From Toxorhynchites rutilus septentrionalis (Eukaryota > Arthropoda > Insecta > Diptera > Culicidae): DNA of 64,000 bases. The position numbers and the translations under genes were made by a program. Each line of letters starts with the position of its first letter. Position 1 is the first letter of the stretch. Under the pieces are notes generated by a model, which did no database searches, had not been told where the DNA came from, and saw nothing but the letters and a program-made list of their open reading frames with translations. This document shows positions 31,584 to 42,469 of the stretch, in pieces. The stretch spans positions 10,499,429-10,563,428 of the forward strand of contig NC_073744.1 of the NCBI RefSeq assembly GCF_029784135.1, written 5' to 3'.

Positions 31584-32881
31584 AAGGGTGTGTCACATCA
31601 AATTGCATCACGGAAAAAACGCTGTAGAAATTCGCCCAGTAGACCGATCCTTTTGAAAATTTTAGACAGTAAAATAAAAACTATTAAACAACTTTTGGCA
31701 TTTTCTTTTTATTCATACTTCGAGCCCAAGCCCGTATGCTCGCACCTTCCTCTTTACCCCGTCCATAAGGTTCTGTACAACGTCAGGTTGTAGTTTTTTT
31801 TGAACAGAAATCCATTTCCTCTTGAAGTCCGCCTCCGATTTGACAACTTTTGGGTTCTTCCGGAGGGCCTGCTTCATAATCGCCCAATATTTCTCTATTG
31901 GGCGAAGCTCCGGCGCGTTGGGCGGGTTCATTTCCTTTGGCACGAAGGTGACCCCGTTGGCTTCGTATCACTCCAACACGTCCTTTGAATAGTGGCACGA
32001 AGCGAGATCCGGCCAGAAGATGGTCGGGCCCTCGTGCTGCTTCAATAGTGGTAGTAAGCGCTTCTGTAGGCACTCCTTAAGGGAAACCTGTCCGTTTACC
32101 GTGCCGGTCATCACGAAGGGGGCGCTCCGCTTTCCGCAAGAGCAGATCGCTTGCCACACCATGTACTTTTTGGCAAACTTGGATAGTTTCTGCTTGCGAA
32201 TCTCCTCCGGAACGCTGAATTTGTCCTCTGCGGAGAAGAACAACAGGCCCGGCAGCTGACGAAAGTCCGCTTTGACGTAGGTTTCGTCGTCCATTACCAG
32301 GCAATGCGGCTTCGTCAGCATTTCGGTGTACAGCTTCCGGGCTCGCGTCTTCCCCACCATGTTTTGCCTTTCGTCGCGGTTAGGAGCCTTCTGAACCTTG
32401 TATGTACGCAGGCCCTCCCGCTGCTTGGTCCGCTGGACGAATGAACTTGACAAATTCAGCTTATTGGCGACATCCCAGACCGAACTTCTCGGATCACGTC
32501 TAAACTGCTTAACTACGCGCTTGTGATCTTTTTCACTGACGGAGCATCCATTTTTGCCGTTCTTCACCTTCCGGTCGATGGTTAGGTTCTCGAAGTATCG
32601 TTTTAGTACTCTGCTGACCGTGGATTGGACGATTCCCAGCATCTTACCGATGTCCCGATGTGACAACTCCGGATTCTCGAAATGAGTGCACAGGATTAAT
32701 TCACGACGCTCTTTTTCGTTCGACGACATTTTTCCAAATTTACGAAAAATTTACAGTGAAGTATGGCCAACGTGATCTATACACTCTTATCTGATTATAA
32801 GCGAAAGCTGAAGATATAATTCCTAAAAATTAAATTTCTACAGCGTTTTTTCCGTGATGCAATTTGATGTGACACACCCTT
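31584..32881 (-). mobile_element. DD37E (ITmD37E-type) transposon, copy 2, dead
   Basis: Near-perfect terminal inverted repeats of about 49 bp (AAGGGTGTGTCACATCAAAT at the left) are flanked by TA (31582-31583 and 32882-32883). Length is 1298 bp. It is nearly identical to the copy at 58982-60264, which implies recent spread. The transposase has one nonsense mutation. Confidence 0.9.
31713..32729 (-). pseudogene. DD37E transposase with one nonsense codon
   Basis: The frame starts MSSNEKERRELIL at 32729 and would end at 31713, giving 338 codons. It has an HTH region (HRDIGKMLGIVQSTVSRVLK), the first catalytic Asp in VMDDETYVKAD, the second in FWPDLASCHY and the Glu in LRPIEKYWA. A TGA at 31967-31965 replaces the tryptophan codon of LEWYEANG, as the sister copy shows. 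The stop lies between the second Asp and the Glu, so the product cannot be active. Apart from this and a few substitutions the frame is undamaged. Confidence 0.9.
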
Positions 32882-33109
32882 TACGTAAACATGAGATGTG
32901 CAATAATTTCAGAGGGAAATGTAAAATACAATGATCGTTTGACAATTCTTTCGTTCACATATTTTGGTAGTCCTAGGCATTATATCAAACATAAAAGGAT
33001 GGTTATCAAATTTACTTGTAAAGAAGAACATAATCTATTACAAAAATTTCGATGCATTTTAAAATAATATTCGAAGTGGTAAACAAGTGGATTGCATAAT
33101 ATAACTGCG

Positions 33110-33180
33110 TAGTTCTACGTTGAAAAAGCGGTCGTGTCCTAGATACAACCCTTTACATTTTTCATCAAAAACATACACCG
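33110..33180 (-). mobile_element. Histone-type repeat, left-end fragment I
   Basis: The hairpin GGTCGTGTCC...GATACAACC at 33130-33150 next to GTAGTTCTACGTT is the family left end. Nothing else of the element is seen nearby. Confidence 0.4.
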
Positions 33181-33737
33181 ACACTGTGAGTTTTTCAAGG
33201 TTATAGCGAAAATAATGAAAATTTGTTTATTTTGTTTATTTTGTTTAAGACGAGAGAGTGAAAAATACACCCATTTTACTCACCTTCATCGACATGATTC
33301 TACAAATATACACTGCACAATGCCACATTCTACTCGTATTCAGAGAGAACTCTAATAAAATAACTGTTTTCAATTGCTAAGAAATTTACTGAAACTGCCC
33401 CACACGATGCCACATGTCAAAAAGCTAATTTTCAAAAATTCTAAAATCCTCTAATATTCTCATATGATATCGATTTTTAAGTCTGTATTCGATGTTCAAA
33501 TAACAACCAGGATGAATTCAGGATTGTTTTTGAAGTTTACAAACAAACTTAAAAATCGTGGAAAAAAGTGCCCGAATGTGCCCCCTCTCCTCTACAAAAC
33601 AACGTCTTGAATGTTATTAGACCCCAAAAATCGGCGGGGATAATCTTCTATTAAAAATAAAATGTCAGCCAATTCAACATGATGCCTTTTACCTCTCTCT
33701 ATCTCAATGTATTTAACCTTAAATGTGTAATCAAGCT

Positions 33738-34014
33738 GGTGCACCCGTGGCCGAGTGGTTAGCGTCTCACATTATCATGCCGGGTGTTCGGGTTCGATTC
33801 CCGTTCTGGCCGGGGGATTTTTCGTCAAAGAAATTTCCTTCGACTTTGCACTGTGGTCACGCGTTTTCACGAATTTGCCCCTCGGAATACATTCAAGGCG
33901 TGTTATTTGGCTTAAGAAATCTTAACTAAGTATTAACAAATGACGCTAGTGAATGCATACGTTGAGACGGCAAAAGTTCCACAGGGAACGTTAACGCCAT
34001 CCAAGAAGAAGAAG
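33738..34014 (+). mobile_element. tRNA-derived SINE with perfect target duplication
   Basis: Head: GCACCCGTGGCCGAGTGG (A box) and GGTTCGATTCCCG (B box), Ser/Leu-like. Tail: AAGAAGAAGAAG. TGTAATCAAGCT flanks it exactly (33726-33737 and 34015-34026). The 277-bp body matches the minus-strand copy at 16210-16492. The intact ends suggest that it is fairly young. Confidence 0.85.
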
Positions 34015-34198
34015 TGTAATCAAGCTATAAGAGTGGTAAATTACATCCATTCGAATGATTTGACACGTTGTTTAATATTTTTTTTTAATGTTTATTTTGT
34101 ATAAAATCAGTTTTCAGTGATAGCTGTATAGTACCACTCCATTTAAAAAAGGACTTTTTTCCTTCTTTTCTCTGTTCCGTACCACTGTGTGACGGTTT

Positions 34199-34290
34199 CA
34201 CATCTCCGGGCTCCGAGGAAATTCAGCAAAGATCATCCTCGCTCGATCGGGCTTTGTCTTTGCGCTGCCATTAGGGTTAGACCATGACAC
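34199..34290 (+). repeat. Direct repeat, right copy
   Basis: Second copy of 30888-30972, with small indels. It borders the right side of the mobile-element cluster 30973-34198. Confidence 0.7.
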
Positions 34291-36880
34291 ATTCTGTGTG
34301 AACTATTGTACCGATCAGCATACACCAACGACGGGAGAACGAACGAACGATCTTTAAACGGTGATAATTCGTCGAAATGGATCAAATGGGCCATAAATAG
34401 CCCGCAGGGCGGCAGTCACCACTCTCACCTTCATCTCGGTCCCAATTAACGACCAGTCGTTCGACGGTCGCATCGATAACCAAACCTTCTATTTCACTAA
34501 TTAGCGCGTGGTCCTGTCGCTCGCATCAGGAGTGATCGATGTTCGGAATTCCAGTCCGGTTTCCAGAGAATTCTCATTAAAATCGAACGGGGTGAACGAT
34601 TTTTAGTTTTTGGGGAAGAGACCTCCGCGATTCGCTCTCGAGCGTGAGCGTTTTTCCTAGGATGACATCAGTGTCCCAAAACACATCGGTGCAGTTCGGT
34701 GCTATGTCAGTGCTGCGGTCGTAACACAACAAACAATAAAATATCTCAATTAATTATCTGTGCTCGTCTTCGGGTTTTTGTTATAGCCAACGAAGACAAG
34801 GGAAAAAGATGTCGAAGATATGTGGGAGCTATCCGATCGATGTAGTTTTTTCTTTCTTTTATTTTGTTTCCAGTCGGCCCCACCGTTGACATTTGGGAAA
34901 GGGATTGATTAATGGCATTGGCTGCGATCGCTCGCTGGATAAAGAAGCAATTTTCGGATGATATCGATTTCAGTTTATCTTGGGTGCTTTGCATGTGTTC
35001 TCACATGTAGAACTCGCGGCTAGGAATGTTCCAACGGGGTGTCTCTATGAGTCGATCACCAATTCATGTCACATCCGCCAGTTTCAAACCAATGGTGGTG
35101 ACGTGACGTAACGCAGTGTACATATCTAATTGCCAAACACGAAAGATCCAGTTCGAATTCCTCATAAAAACGCGAAATCATCAAACTTATGCTATTCACT
35201 CCGTAAGCTAAACATTCCAACTATTTTCGGACCTCGATCGCCTTTAGCGCGCACGGAGAATGATTCCAACGAAGACACGAGTGACTCGCAATGGGAGGAG
35301 CCTAACGATGGAACTCATGAGAGCAAAGCGCTCGCTCTCCCTCTCCCTCTTGTCGGGACGAAAATTGGAGAGCCAGAGAGAAGCCAACGATTCACTCACT
35401 CTCACGTTCTCTCACTCCCAACCAACGAACCGTCAAGAATCGGTAACGGAAACGAGAGCGCGCGGATTGCTGCTCTGCGGCAATGATGACGCTGCGTTGG
35501 TATTCCACAGTTTGCCGAGGGGTCATTTCGATGTGTTGTGGCTTGCAGGCAGACGGAGCGAGGAGAATGTGCGAAACTTGCAAAACTGGATTCTGACCGT
35601 TGACTTGTTATGCACTAGCTCGGGCTGGGGATAAAAGATTATGAAGAGTCAAGGATCGTGGTGATGAAAAATGGATCTCCGTGGGTCTGTTCGTTCTCTC
35701 GTCCTCTGTCTCTCTCTCTCTCTTGGGCGCGATCTCGGGTGGGGGCAGATCGGGTTGAATCGAGCGTTGGATAACGACAGACAGGAGTTGTATGCGATTC
35801 TAATCGAACCCTAGAGCCAGGGATGTTGTGATAAAGAGAAGCGTACGGAAGGAAGGTGGTTGAAGCTATGCCGGTTCTTTCGAGGGTCTTCTGCCGGATG
35901 GATTTCATCGCCTGGTCGTGGATGCTACGATTATCTTCTTCTGTTGGGTGCCTTATAGTTAGCGAGAAGATTTGTGAAGAATGTTGTACCGATGAGGATG
36001 TTATGGATGAACCTTCTTCCTAAGATTTATCTTCCTAAGATTCAAATAGTGCTAGAATACGATAACGTTATTTTTGAAGTTTACCATACAGTTCCTCGCA
36101 ATTTCGTCATCAATTCGATACATACGAAACGAACGGATGGAAGTTAAGCAATTGAACTGTGAGATATGGAAACGAGTTTCAAAATCACGAGTTCAACTGA
36201 ACTCATGCTCCTCGGCTCTAAATATATATAAATAATCAATTCACGTCTATCCAGCATGAATTTGGTTATTTATTCATACTCAAATTTTACACGTAAAAAT
36301 ATTATAACATGCTCATTTTAGAAGGCGTTTCTTTGGGACATGAATTCAACTAAATTGCCAATTGATTTCTTCGGAATTTTTCTTCAAGCTTGAAAGAGTG
36401 CTTGGAACAATTCAATTGTGTTTCGATATGAAGGATCCATTCTTGTTCGGCGGTTCACAATTTTTCAAAGGTTCCCTATGGGATTTGAATCAGGTGAGTT
36501 AGAGAAACCTGTTATTTTCGCAGTTTAACAAGTGAGCTTAGGATTGTTGCCTGGCTGATACATTCAAACCAACGGCATTTCATCTTCGGCATGGGATGGG
36601 CTAACATTTTCCATAATCTCTCTATTCATTATCCCGTTTATGATTCCATCAATACGATGAAGAGGTCCCCGTCCAGTCACAACTCGTGGCTGAACGGCTC
36701 TGAGGTTTACATTCAAGCTTAATTTTAGCTTGATTTTCGATTTTGATTTCCTGATGCAAAACAATCGAGGAAGATCGTCCCTTCTCAGTTTAATTCCATT
36801 ATTCTCTGATCTAAATCAATTGTAAACCACACCGTCTGTTTGGGTGTTCAACAATAAAAGAAAATATCAAAATCTGGGAA
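34290..36880. other. No gene recognised
   Basis: No frame has a recognisable domain. A (TC)n run is at 35707-35722. Frames at 35130-35634 are rich in Ser/Leu/Arg from CTCTCC-type simple sequence and look non-coding. No repeat shared with the rest of the window was seen. Confidence 0.4.
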
Positions 36881-36889
36881 ACCCTCTAT

Positions 36890-37320
36890 CCGCGTTGACG
36901 GCATTGAGCTTCGTATTACGAAATGGGGGAGCAGGCATGATAAGAAGAAATGAACACACTTTTAAAATGAAAATTATGAATGAAAATTATTTTTCCCAAA
37001 TCAAATTAGTGCTCTATATAAATGAAAATCACTTTTGCTGGCAAGTAGTGAAAAAATATCATACAAAAATTGTGTCTAAAGATAATTTCATATTATAATG
37101 GTAAATTTTGGTGAGAATATCTGGAAATTCATAGAAAATAGTTCAAATTAGGGTCAGAACAGTGTACTTCTAGTAGGTAAATAACGCCAAGAAAAAATGT
37201 TCATACAAATTTCGGCAATTTAAAACTGCTTTAGGGCCCACTAATCTGATAGAGAATAGTTGGCCTCAGACAAACTAACGTCGTATCCAGATGTCGACAC
37301 CATTCCGTCATCACCGCGAA
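36890..37320 (+). repeat. Dispersed repeat, uninterrupted copy
   Basis: GGCATTGAGCTTCGT, TTATGAATGAAAATTA and CTAATCTGATAGAGA recur in the same order at 40975-41160 and 42215-42470, where copy C has been inserted between the halves. It may be part of a still larger mobile element. Confidence 0.55.
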
Positions 37321-37930
37321 TGAGTTTAACTCTTCTTTGCATAATGGTGGAATTTCCACATTGGATACCCAAAATAATCAGCAAAGAAGACGTCTTCGTA
37401 CTGGAGGTAAGTGTGTTTTATATAAATTGTGATGAGATAAACTAATCGGAGATGTTTTCAGCTATTCTGTGCATACGCTTCTTGGATCTTCCAAAACGTT
37501 CCGTTCCAATGGTTTTACACAAAATTCCAAATTTATACATTCACTTCATGCGAAAGTGCAAAATATTTATTTTCAATCACTTCGGAAGATGACCCGGGAT
37601 GGAGGAAATGTTTTTCTCGTTTTCCAGAAACGCCAATTTGGTCCCTTATGTGGCCTCACTACGGCTGAACACTCCAAACCGAAACCAATGAAAGCGTCGC
37701 GATGATTCTTGATGGATGTTTCAAAGGGAAAAAATCTGCAGTTTTTGCGGGAACGACACTGCTTCGATATAACCTCTCCACAAATTTGTTCATCGGTTTT
37801 TGTGTTATTTTTATAATACAGGTGCGATAATTTCACTGTTTTCAATTTTAAAATGATTAAGTAAACTGCTATTTCATCATTTAGAAACATATTTTAAGAC
37901 AGTTCTTTTGTTAAAATTAAAAACAAGAAG
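37320..37930. other. No gene recognised
   Basis: Short frames on both strands without domains. It leads directly into the left end of copy D. Confidence 0.4.
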
Positions 37931-38402
37931 TGGGTTATATCTATGGTATAACCGCAAGGGTGACGTAGGACTATCGTTGATTTAGAGATCATTTGTTTGA
38001 AGTTGAATCTAAATCCATTCTGAATGAATGAATAAATGAATATTTGGGGGACTTCGAAAACGAGAGCGTTACGTTGGAAGCTCAAGGTTTTATGCATCCA
38101 ATATTGGATACAAAAAACCTTGTTCTGAAGAATAATCTTCAGAAGCCTTCCTGCTAACTGCACTTGATTGACAAATCACAAAACCAAATGTATGTGGTCG
38201 CAGTATTATATGGATATAAAACATTAAAATAAACTCGCATGAATGTATTTTTCAAATACCAGGGGAACTGGCAGATTATTTTTCAGCAACGATTAGATCT
38301 TTCCGGAATTTGCTATTGAATGCTATTCAGCATCCAAACGAAAATACTCCTTTCAGTTTGGCCTGCAAAAAACTTTTCTGAACTCTAATCCATCAAAATT
38401 GG

Positions 38403-38418
38403 AGCCCTGAAAAGGGCC
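38403..38418 (-). promoter_or_regulatory. Histone 3' stem-loop of H3 pseudogene 1
   Basis: Minus-strand GGCCCTTTTCAGGGCT, one stem position is a G-U type pair, followed by CCAATTTTGATGGATTAGAG. It lies about 35 nt beyond the H3 C-terminal codons, as in real histone genes. Confidence 0.75.
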
Positions 38419-38435
38419 GTTGATTATATGCTAAG

Positions 38436-38713
38436 CTAATATAGCATGCTCTCCTTGGATTCGACGGGCCAGCTGAATGTCTTTGGGCTTGTTGTGACGC
38501 GTTTTGCGTGGATTGCACACAAATTGGTATCTTCGAATAGGCCTCTTGCAGCGTCATAACCGCGGAACTTTGGAAGCGCAAGTCGGTTTCGAAGTCCTGA
38601 GCAATTCCACGAACCAAATGCTGCAAAGGTAGCTTGCGGATCAGCAATTCGGTCGACTTCTGATAGCGACGAATTTCACGCAAAGTTCCCGGTCGGCCTT
38701 TGCTTTCGTTCAT
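38436..38713 (-). pseudogene. Histone H3 pseudogene 1
   Basis: Histone H3 is a core nucleosome protein. The minus strand reads [53 protein letters not shown], which matches H3 from about residue 42 to 97. After QEA a deletion of about 25 bp removes the SEAYLVGLF segment and shifts the frame; the remaining DNA still aligns to [13 protein letters not shown]...RIRGERA. The N-terminal tail is replaced by unrelated sequence. The 106-codon frame that runs through the stem-loop is therefore an artefact of the shift. Confidence 0.85.
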
Positions 38714-38796
38714 TTCTTACTCTACTCTCGCACCGTGAGGACTCGTTTCATCGGGACTAAGCAGACAGCTCGTTAACCTTTCGGTGGTGAGGCACC

Positions 38797-39112
38797 ACGA
38801 AAGCAGCTCGGATAAGCGCACCAGCCGCAGGAAGCGCGAATAAGCCACATCGCTATCGACCGGGAACTTTGCGTGAAATTCGTTGCTATCAGAAGTCGAC
38901 CGAATTGCTGATCCGCAAGCTACCTTTGCAGCATAAAGATCGTGGAATTGCTCAGGACTTCAAAACAGACTTGCGCTTCCAAAGTTCCGCGGTTATGACA
39001 CTGCAGGAGGCCTATTCGAAGATACCAATTTGAGTGCTATCCATGCAAAACGCGTCACATCATGCCCAAGGCCATCTAGCTGGCCCATCGTATCCGAGGA
39101 GAGCGTGCTATA
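38797..39112 (+). pseudogene. Histone H3 pseudogene 2 (inverted partner)
   Basis: The plus strand reads [69 protein letters not shown], that is H3 from about residue 22. It bears exactly the same deletion after QEA as pseudogene 1, so the inverted pair arose by duplication of an already damaged copy, or the arms have been homogenised. It extends further into the N-terminal tail than its partner. The C-terminal RIRGERA equivalent is near 39095. Confidence 0.85.
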
Positions 39113-39133
39113 TTAGCTTAGCATATAATCAAC

Positions 39134-39149
39134 TGTCCTTTTCAGGGCT
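39134..39149 (+). promoter_or_regulatory. Histone 3' stem-loop of H3 pseudogene 2
   Basis: TGTCCTTTTCAGGGCT followed by CCAAATTTGATGGTTCAGAG; the stem has two mismatches. Its position after the H3 end is the same as in the inverted partner. Confidence 0.65.
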
Positions 39150-40258
39150 CCAAATTTGATGGTTCAGAGTTCAGAAAAGTTTTTACAGGCCGAGCTGAAA
39201 GGAGCATTTAGCGAAAATCGTGGTGTCGATGATAATTCGATACCGATAGGTGCCATGGATATGGATTTCATAATGAAGAATATGAAATATATGACATGAT
39301 GTAGTGAATATATCCCCATATCGAAGAAATCATTTTGATGAAACTGCATTATAAAATTATTTGTGTACGAATGCCGCAATCGATAGTGTTCTCTAATTTG
39401 CGCTGGTTAATTTCCTCGGAGGACTCGATTCCTCCTTTGAGCATCAATAATCTCTTTCTGGCAAAACGAAGTGGTATGAATCACATTTTTCGAAAGATAA
39501 AATGAAGATGTTTTCTGCCAATTTCCTTTAACCTCCAAACATCTCTTTCTCCCGTTTGTCGTTATTGCGTTCGCTAATCCTTTCTCACAACACCCATTTC
39601 TCGTTTGAGAAATTGTCGAGTAAACATCGTTTGCCAGTGCGCGTAGAGCGGGAATTCCTTGCAATGCAATGAATCACCTCTTATAAATTGCCGAAAGCCG
39701 TGGTCTTTCTTTGATCGCACTTGATTGAAAAATCCAAAACGAAATGTATTTGGTCACAGCATTATATGAGTAGGAAGCAAATAATCGCTAGAAAATTACA
39801 TGATTTTCGCGATGTGAAACATTATCCGTTTTTCATGTTATGCATCCAATATTGGATACGAAACTTTTCTACTGATGGGGAAAAATAATATTCAGAAGCT
39901 TTCCTGTTAATTGAGATTGATTGAAAAATCACAAAACCAAATGTATTTGGTTGCAGTGTTGTATGCATAGAAAACATTAAAATAAACTCGCATGAATGTA
40001 TTTTTCAATTCCCAGGGGAACTGGTAGATTATTTTTCAGTAACGATTATAACAACGAGGCTCCGCGCCTGTATGTGTGTGTGGCGGCTGCTCCGATGTTT
40101 CAACCGGAACCGTGGCATCACTCTTCTCCTGATGGATTCACTTCTGGCCTTAGGTGCACAAACAGGCTCTTGGTGACACCGTTCATCAGCGCTTTCATGA
40201 TAAACGAAATTAGATTCACAACAACAGCGACAACATGCTCCAATCGCTGTTCAATCCT

Positions 40259-40302
40259 AACTGAGTGGATGTACGAGCGGCGCTCGCTTATATACCGATT
40301 GG
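40259..40302 (-). promoter_or_regulatory. Captured histone-type core promoter, copy 2
   Basis: On the minus strand CCAAT (40302-40298), TATATAA (40294-40288) and the canonical insect initiator TCAGTT (40264-40259) occur, TATA to initiator 32 nt. The surrounding 350 bp match 27430-27790. Confidence 0.55.
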
Positions 40303-40559
40303 TGATTTCAATAGCCTGTTTTGAAAGCAATTTTAAGACTATTGAAACAAGTTTTTGGATGAAAAAGTAACAAGTATATGACGCGTATACATTTTATCTT
40401 TCGAATGAAGTGTTTATCATACCATTTCGTTCAGTTGATTAAGAGCTACTAACGCTCAAAATCTCGGTCTCCGGCGTAACGCTTTCGTTTTCGAAACTTT
40501 GATTTTACACCCCGGTATAGAAATGAAAGACGTAGTCCTACGTCAAAAAAAAAATCAAA

Positions 40560-40900
40560 AATGTTCGAATTTATATGGATTCGATCGATGGTTTATTACA
40601 ATTTTTTGCTTTTTGTCTTTGCCTATCACTACTTGAACAAAGCAGGGAGGAGACTACCTTCTATTCTACGTACTTTGCAACTATACACAGCTTTGTTTTA
40701 CAACTTGACAGTTGCTCAACTTTGGTCGCGTGCTTTTCATCACCGTTCAAGGTGGAAACAGAATGCCCCGTTGTGCGTTGCTTCTCATCAGCAGTTATTG
40801 CTTGCGTTTTGTACTAAAACATTCGCCCGACGCAGTCTGTTGATTTGCAGTCACAATCTAGCATTCGCGTCACCACTTTTCATTTAAACAAAATAAAGTT
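40560..40900. repeat. Inverted partner of 42420-42640
   Basis: GCATTCTGTTTCCACCTT on the minus strand aligns to GCATTCTGGTGCCACCTT at 42591, with flanking similarity including GCAACGCA. The open plus-strand frame MFEFIWIRSMVYYNF has no recognisable domain. Confidence 0.4.
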
Positions 40901-41166
40901 CGTATGAAAATCTTATTCTTGTTGTGTCCACGGATCAGTTGAATGTTTTTAAAAACAACACATTGACATATCCGCACTGGCGACATTGAGCTTCGTTTAC
41001 TAGTTTAGGGGAGAGTGAAAGAATAGCTGATTTACAGTCAGAATGAACACGTTTTCAAAATTAGAATTATGAATGAAAATTAGCTTTTCTATATCAAACT
41101 AGTATTCTATTTAAATGAAAAACATTTTTGTTTTTGAAGACAACTCTATATTTTGATGAAAAAAAA

Positions 41167-42208
41167 TGGGTGGGTTATATCTATGATATAACCGCAAGGT
41201 TGACGTGGGACTACCTTAGCTTAGCAATCATTTGTTTGTATTGATTCAATTTTTGATTGAATGAAACAATTTCCGAAGTCAATTGAATTCAATATATTTT
41301 CTTTGTGAGTAAAAATTTGTTTAATGCCATGTGAGGTCAATTCATGCATTTGGATAGATTATGTTCTTCGTTACAAGTAAATTGATTGACAGTCCATTTA
41401 CTTTTGGTATGATGACATCTTTGTTTTGAAGTCTTTGTTAGACAAACACATTTCAGTCGGAACAAAAATGCCCCCGATTTGCATGTATTTGCAATTCCGA
41501 GTTCCCCAGACACCTTCGTTTAGAAGTCTGTAATAGGTAAACAACTTTCAACCGGAATAAAAATGCCCTCGAATTGCATGTATTTGCAATGTCAATTTCC
41601 CCAGACACCTTGGTTCTGAAGTTTGTGTTGGGGAAACAGTTCAGTCGGAACAAAAATGCTCCCGACTTGCATGTATTTGCAATACAAATTTCCCCACGCT
41701 CCATGGATTCGAAGTCTGTGTTAGGGAAACACATTTCTGTCGGAATAAAAATGCACCCGGCTTGCATGTATTTGCAATGCCAACTTCCGCACGCTCCATG
41801 GATTTGGGAAATGGGGTTGGGGGATTTAGGGAAACAAATTTCAGTCGGAACAAAAATACTCCCGACTTTCATGTATTTGCAAAGCGGATTCCCACAGGTA
41901 CATTGATTTTGAAGTCTGTGTTCGGGAAACCGTAAATCGGGCCAATCAAAACGAGGCAGTTAGGACGTTTAGATAACGCTTGACATTTGACAGTTATTTA
42001 ATTGTTAATCTAATGAAAAATAACATTTTATTGATTGCGATAGAAGCATAGAAATATTCCTTATAAATTGATGCAAACATCTTTCCGATCCAGTAAGAAA
42101 TGTTCGAGTTATAAGCATTTGGAATCTTTCATTTTTTCCTGCATGTTCTGTGTTTAGGTTTCCATTTTACCCCCCATATACTCCGGTTAGACGTAGTCCC
42201 ACGTCAAA
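41167..42208 (+). mobile_element. Histone-type dispersed repeat, copy C (compact)
   Basis: Left hairpin GGTTATATCTATGATATAACC-type at 41173-41193 and GTTGACGTGGGACTA; right end GACGTAGTCCCACGTC at 42190-42205. At about 1.04 kb it is the shortest complete copy. It contains five minisatellite units and no histone coding sequence, so the histone pieces are optional cargo. Confidence 0.65.
41453..41935 (+). repeat. Minisatellite, five units of about 95 bp
   Basis: Units start with CAGTCGGAACAAAAATGC variants at about 41453, 41549, 41642, 41737 and 41841 and contain TTGCATGTATTTGCAAT. Spacing is 93-104 bp. Open frames across it (110-139 codons) are by-products of the repeat. Confidence 0.85.
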
Positions 42209-42469
42209 AATTCAGCAACAATGTTGGAATTGTTTAGCTATATGGTTGAATGAAAGTCAGAAACACGTGTTTCAAGTAATCAAATAACATGATGTGAAAA
42301 TTTTCATCCAAATTTTTGAGTTTAAAACCCGGCTTCGTGTCTTCTAATCTGATAGAGATTACACTAATAAGTTTGGGACCCAAGTTATGGTCCTAATTTG
42401 AAGTTGTCACCAGACGTCGACACCATGCCACTGTTATCGCGAATTCGACGCAAGCAGTTTAGAACAAAT

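Larger units (their letters stand above)
31306..33595. mobile_element. TIR element with GGGGGGCAGTTTCGG ends
   Basis: The left end GTAGGGGAAAGGGGGGCAG is matched, imperfectly, by the reverse complement of GTGCCCGAATGTGCCCCCTC near 33570-33592. GGGGGCAGTTTCGGA is repeated just inside the left end, and GAAACTGCCCC occurs at 33391. The element is non-coding except for the DD37E transposon that landed in it at 31584. Confidence 0.45.
37931..40548 (+). mobile_element. Histone-type dispersed repeat, copy D (H3-bearing)
   Basis: Left end: hairpin GGTTATATCTATGGTATAACC-type stem at 37933-37953, then GGTGACGTAGGACTA. Right end: GACGTAGTCCTACGTC at 40529-40544, then poly(A). Inside are two histone H3 pseudogenes in inverted orientation, two stem-loops, two degenerate AAAGAGTTTATTTTAATG-type blocks and one captured promoter. 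No enzyme is encoded. Confidence 0.65.

Noticed and set aside
33738..33815. Functional tRNA-Ser or tRNA-Leu gene
   Set aside because: A and B boxes are present, but the acceptor stem does not pair and the element continues into a SINE body and tail with a target duplication.
38393..38713. A 106-codon gene with an intact start
   Set aside because: It is a histone H3 fragment with a frameshifting deletion, and the frame runs on through the 3' stem-loop.
41453..41935. CRISPR-like array of evenly spaced repeats
   Set aside because: The whole 95-bp unit is repeated, not a short repeat with unique spacers, and the context is a eukaryotic transposon.
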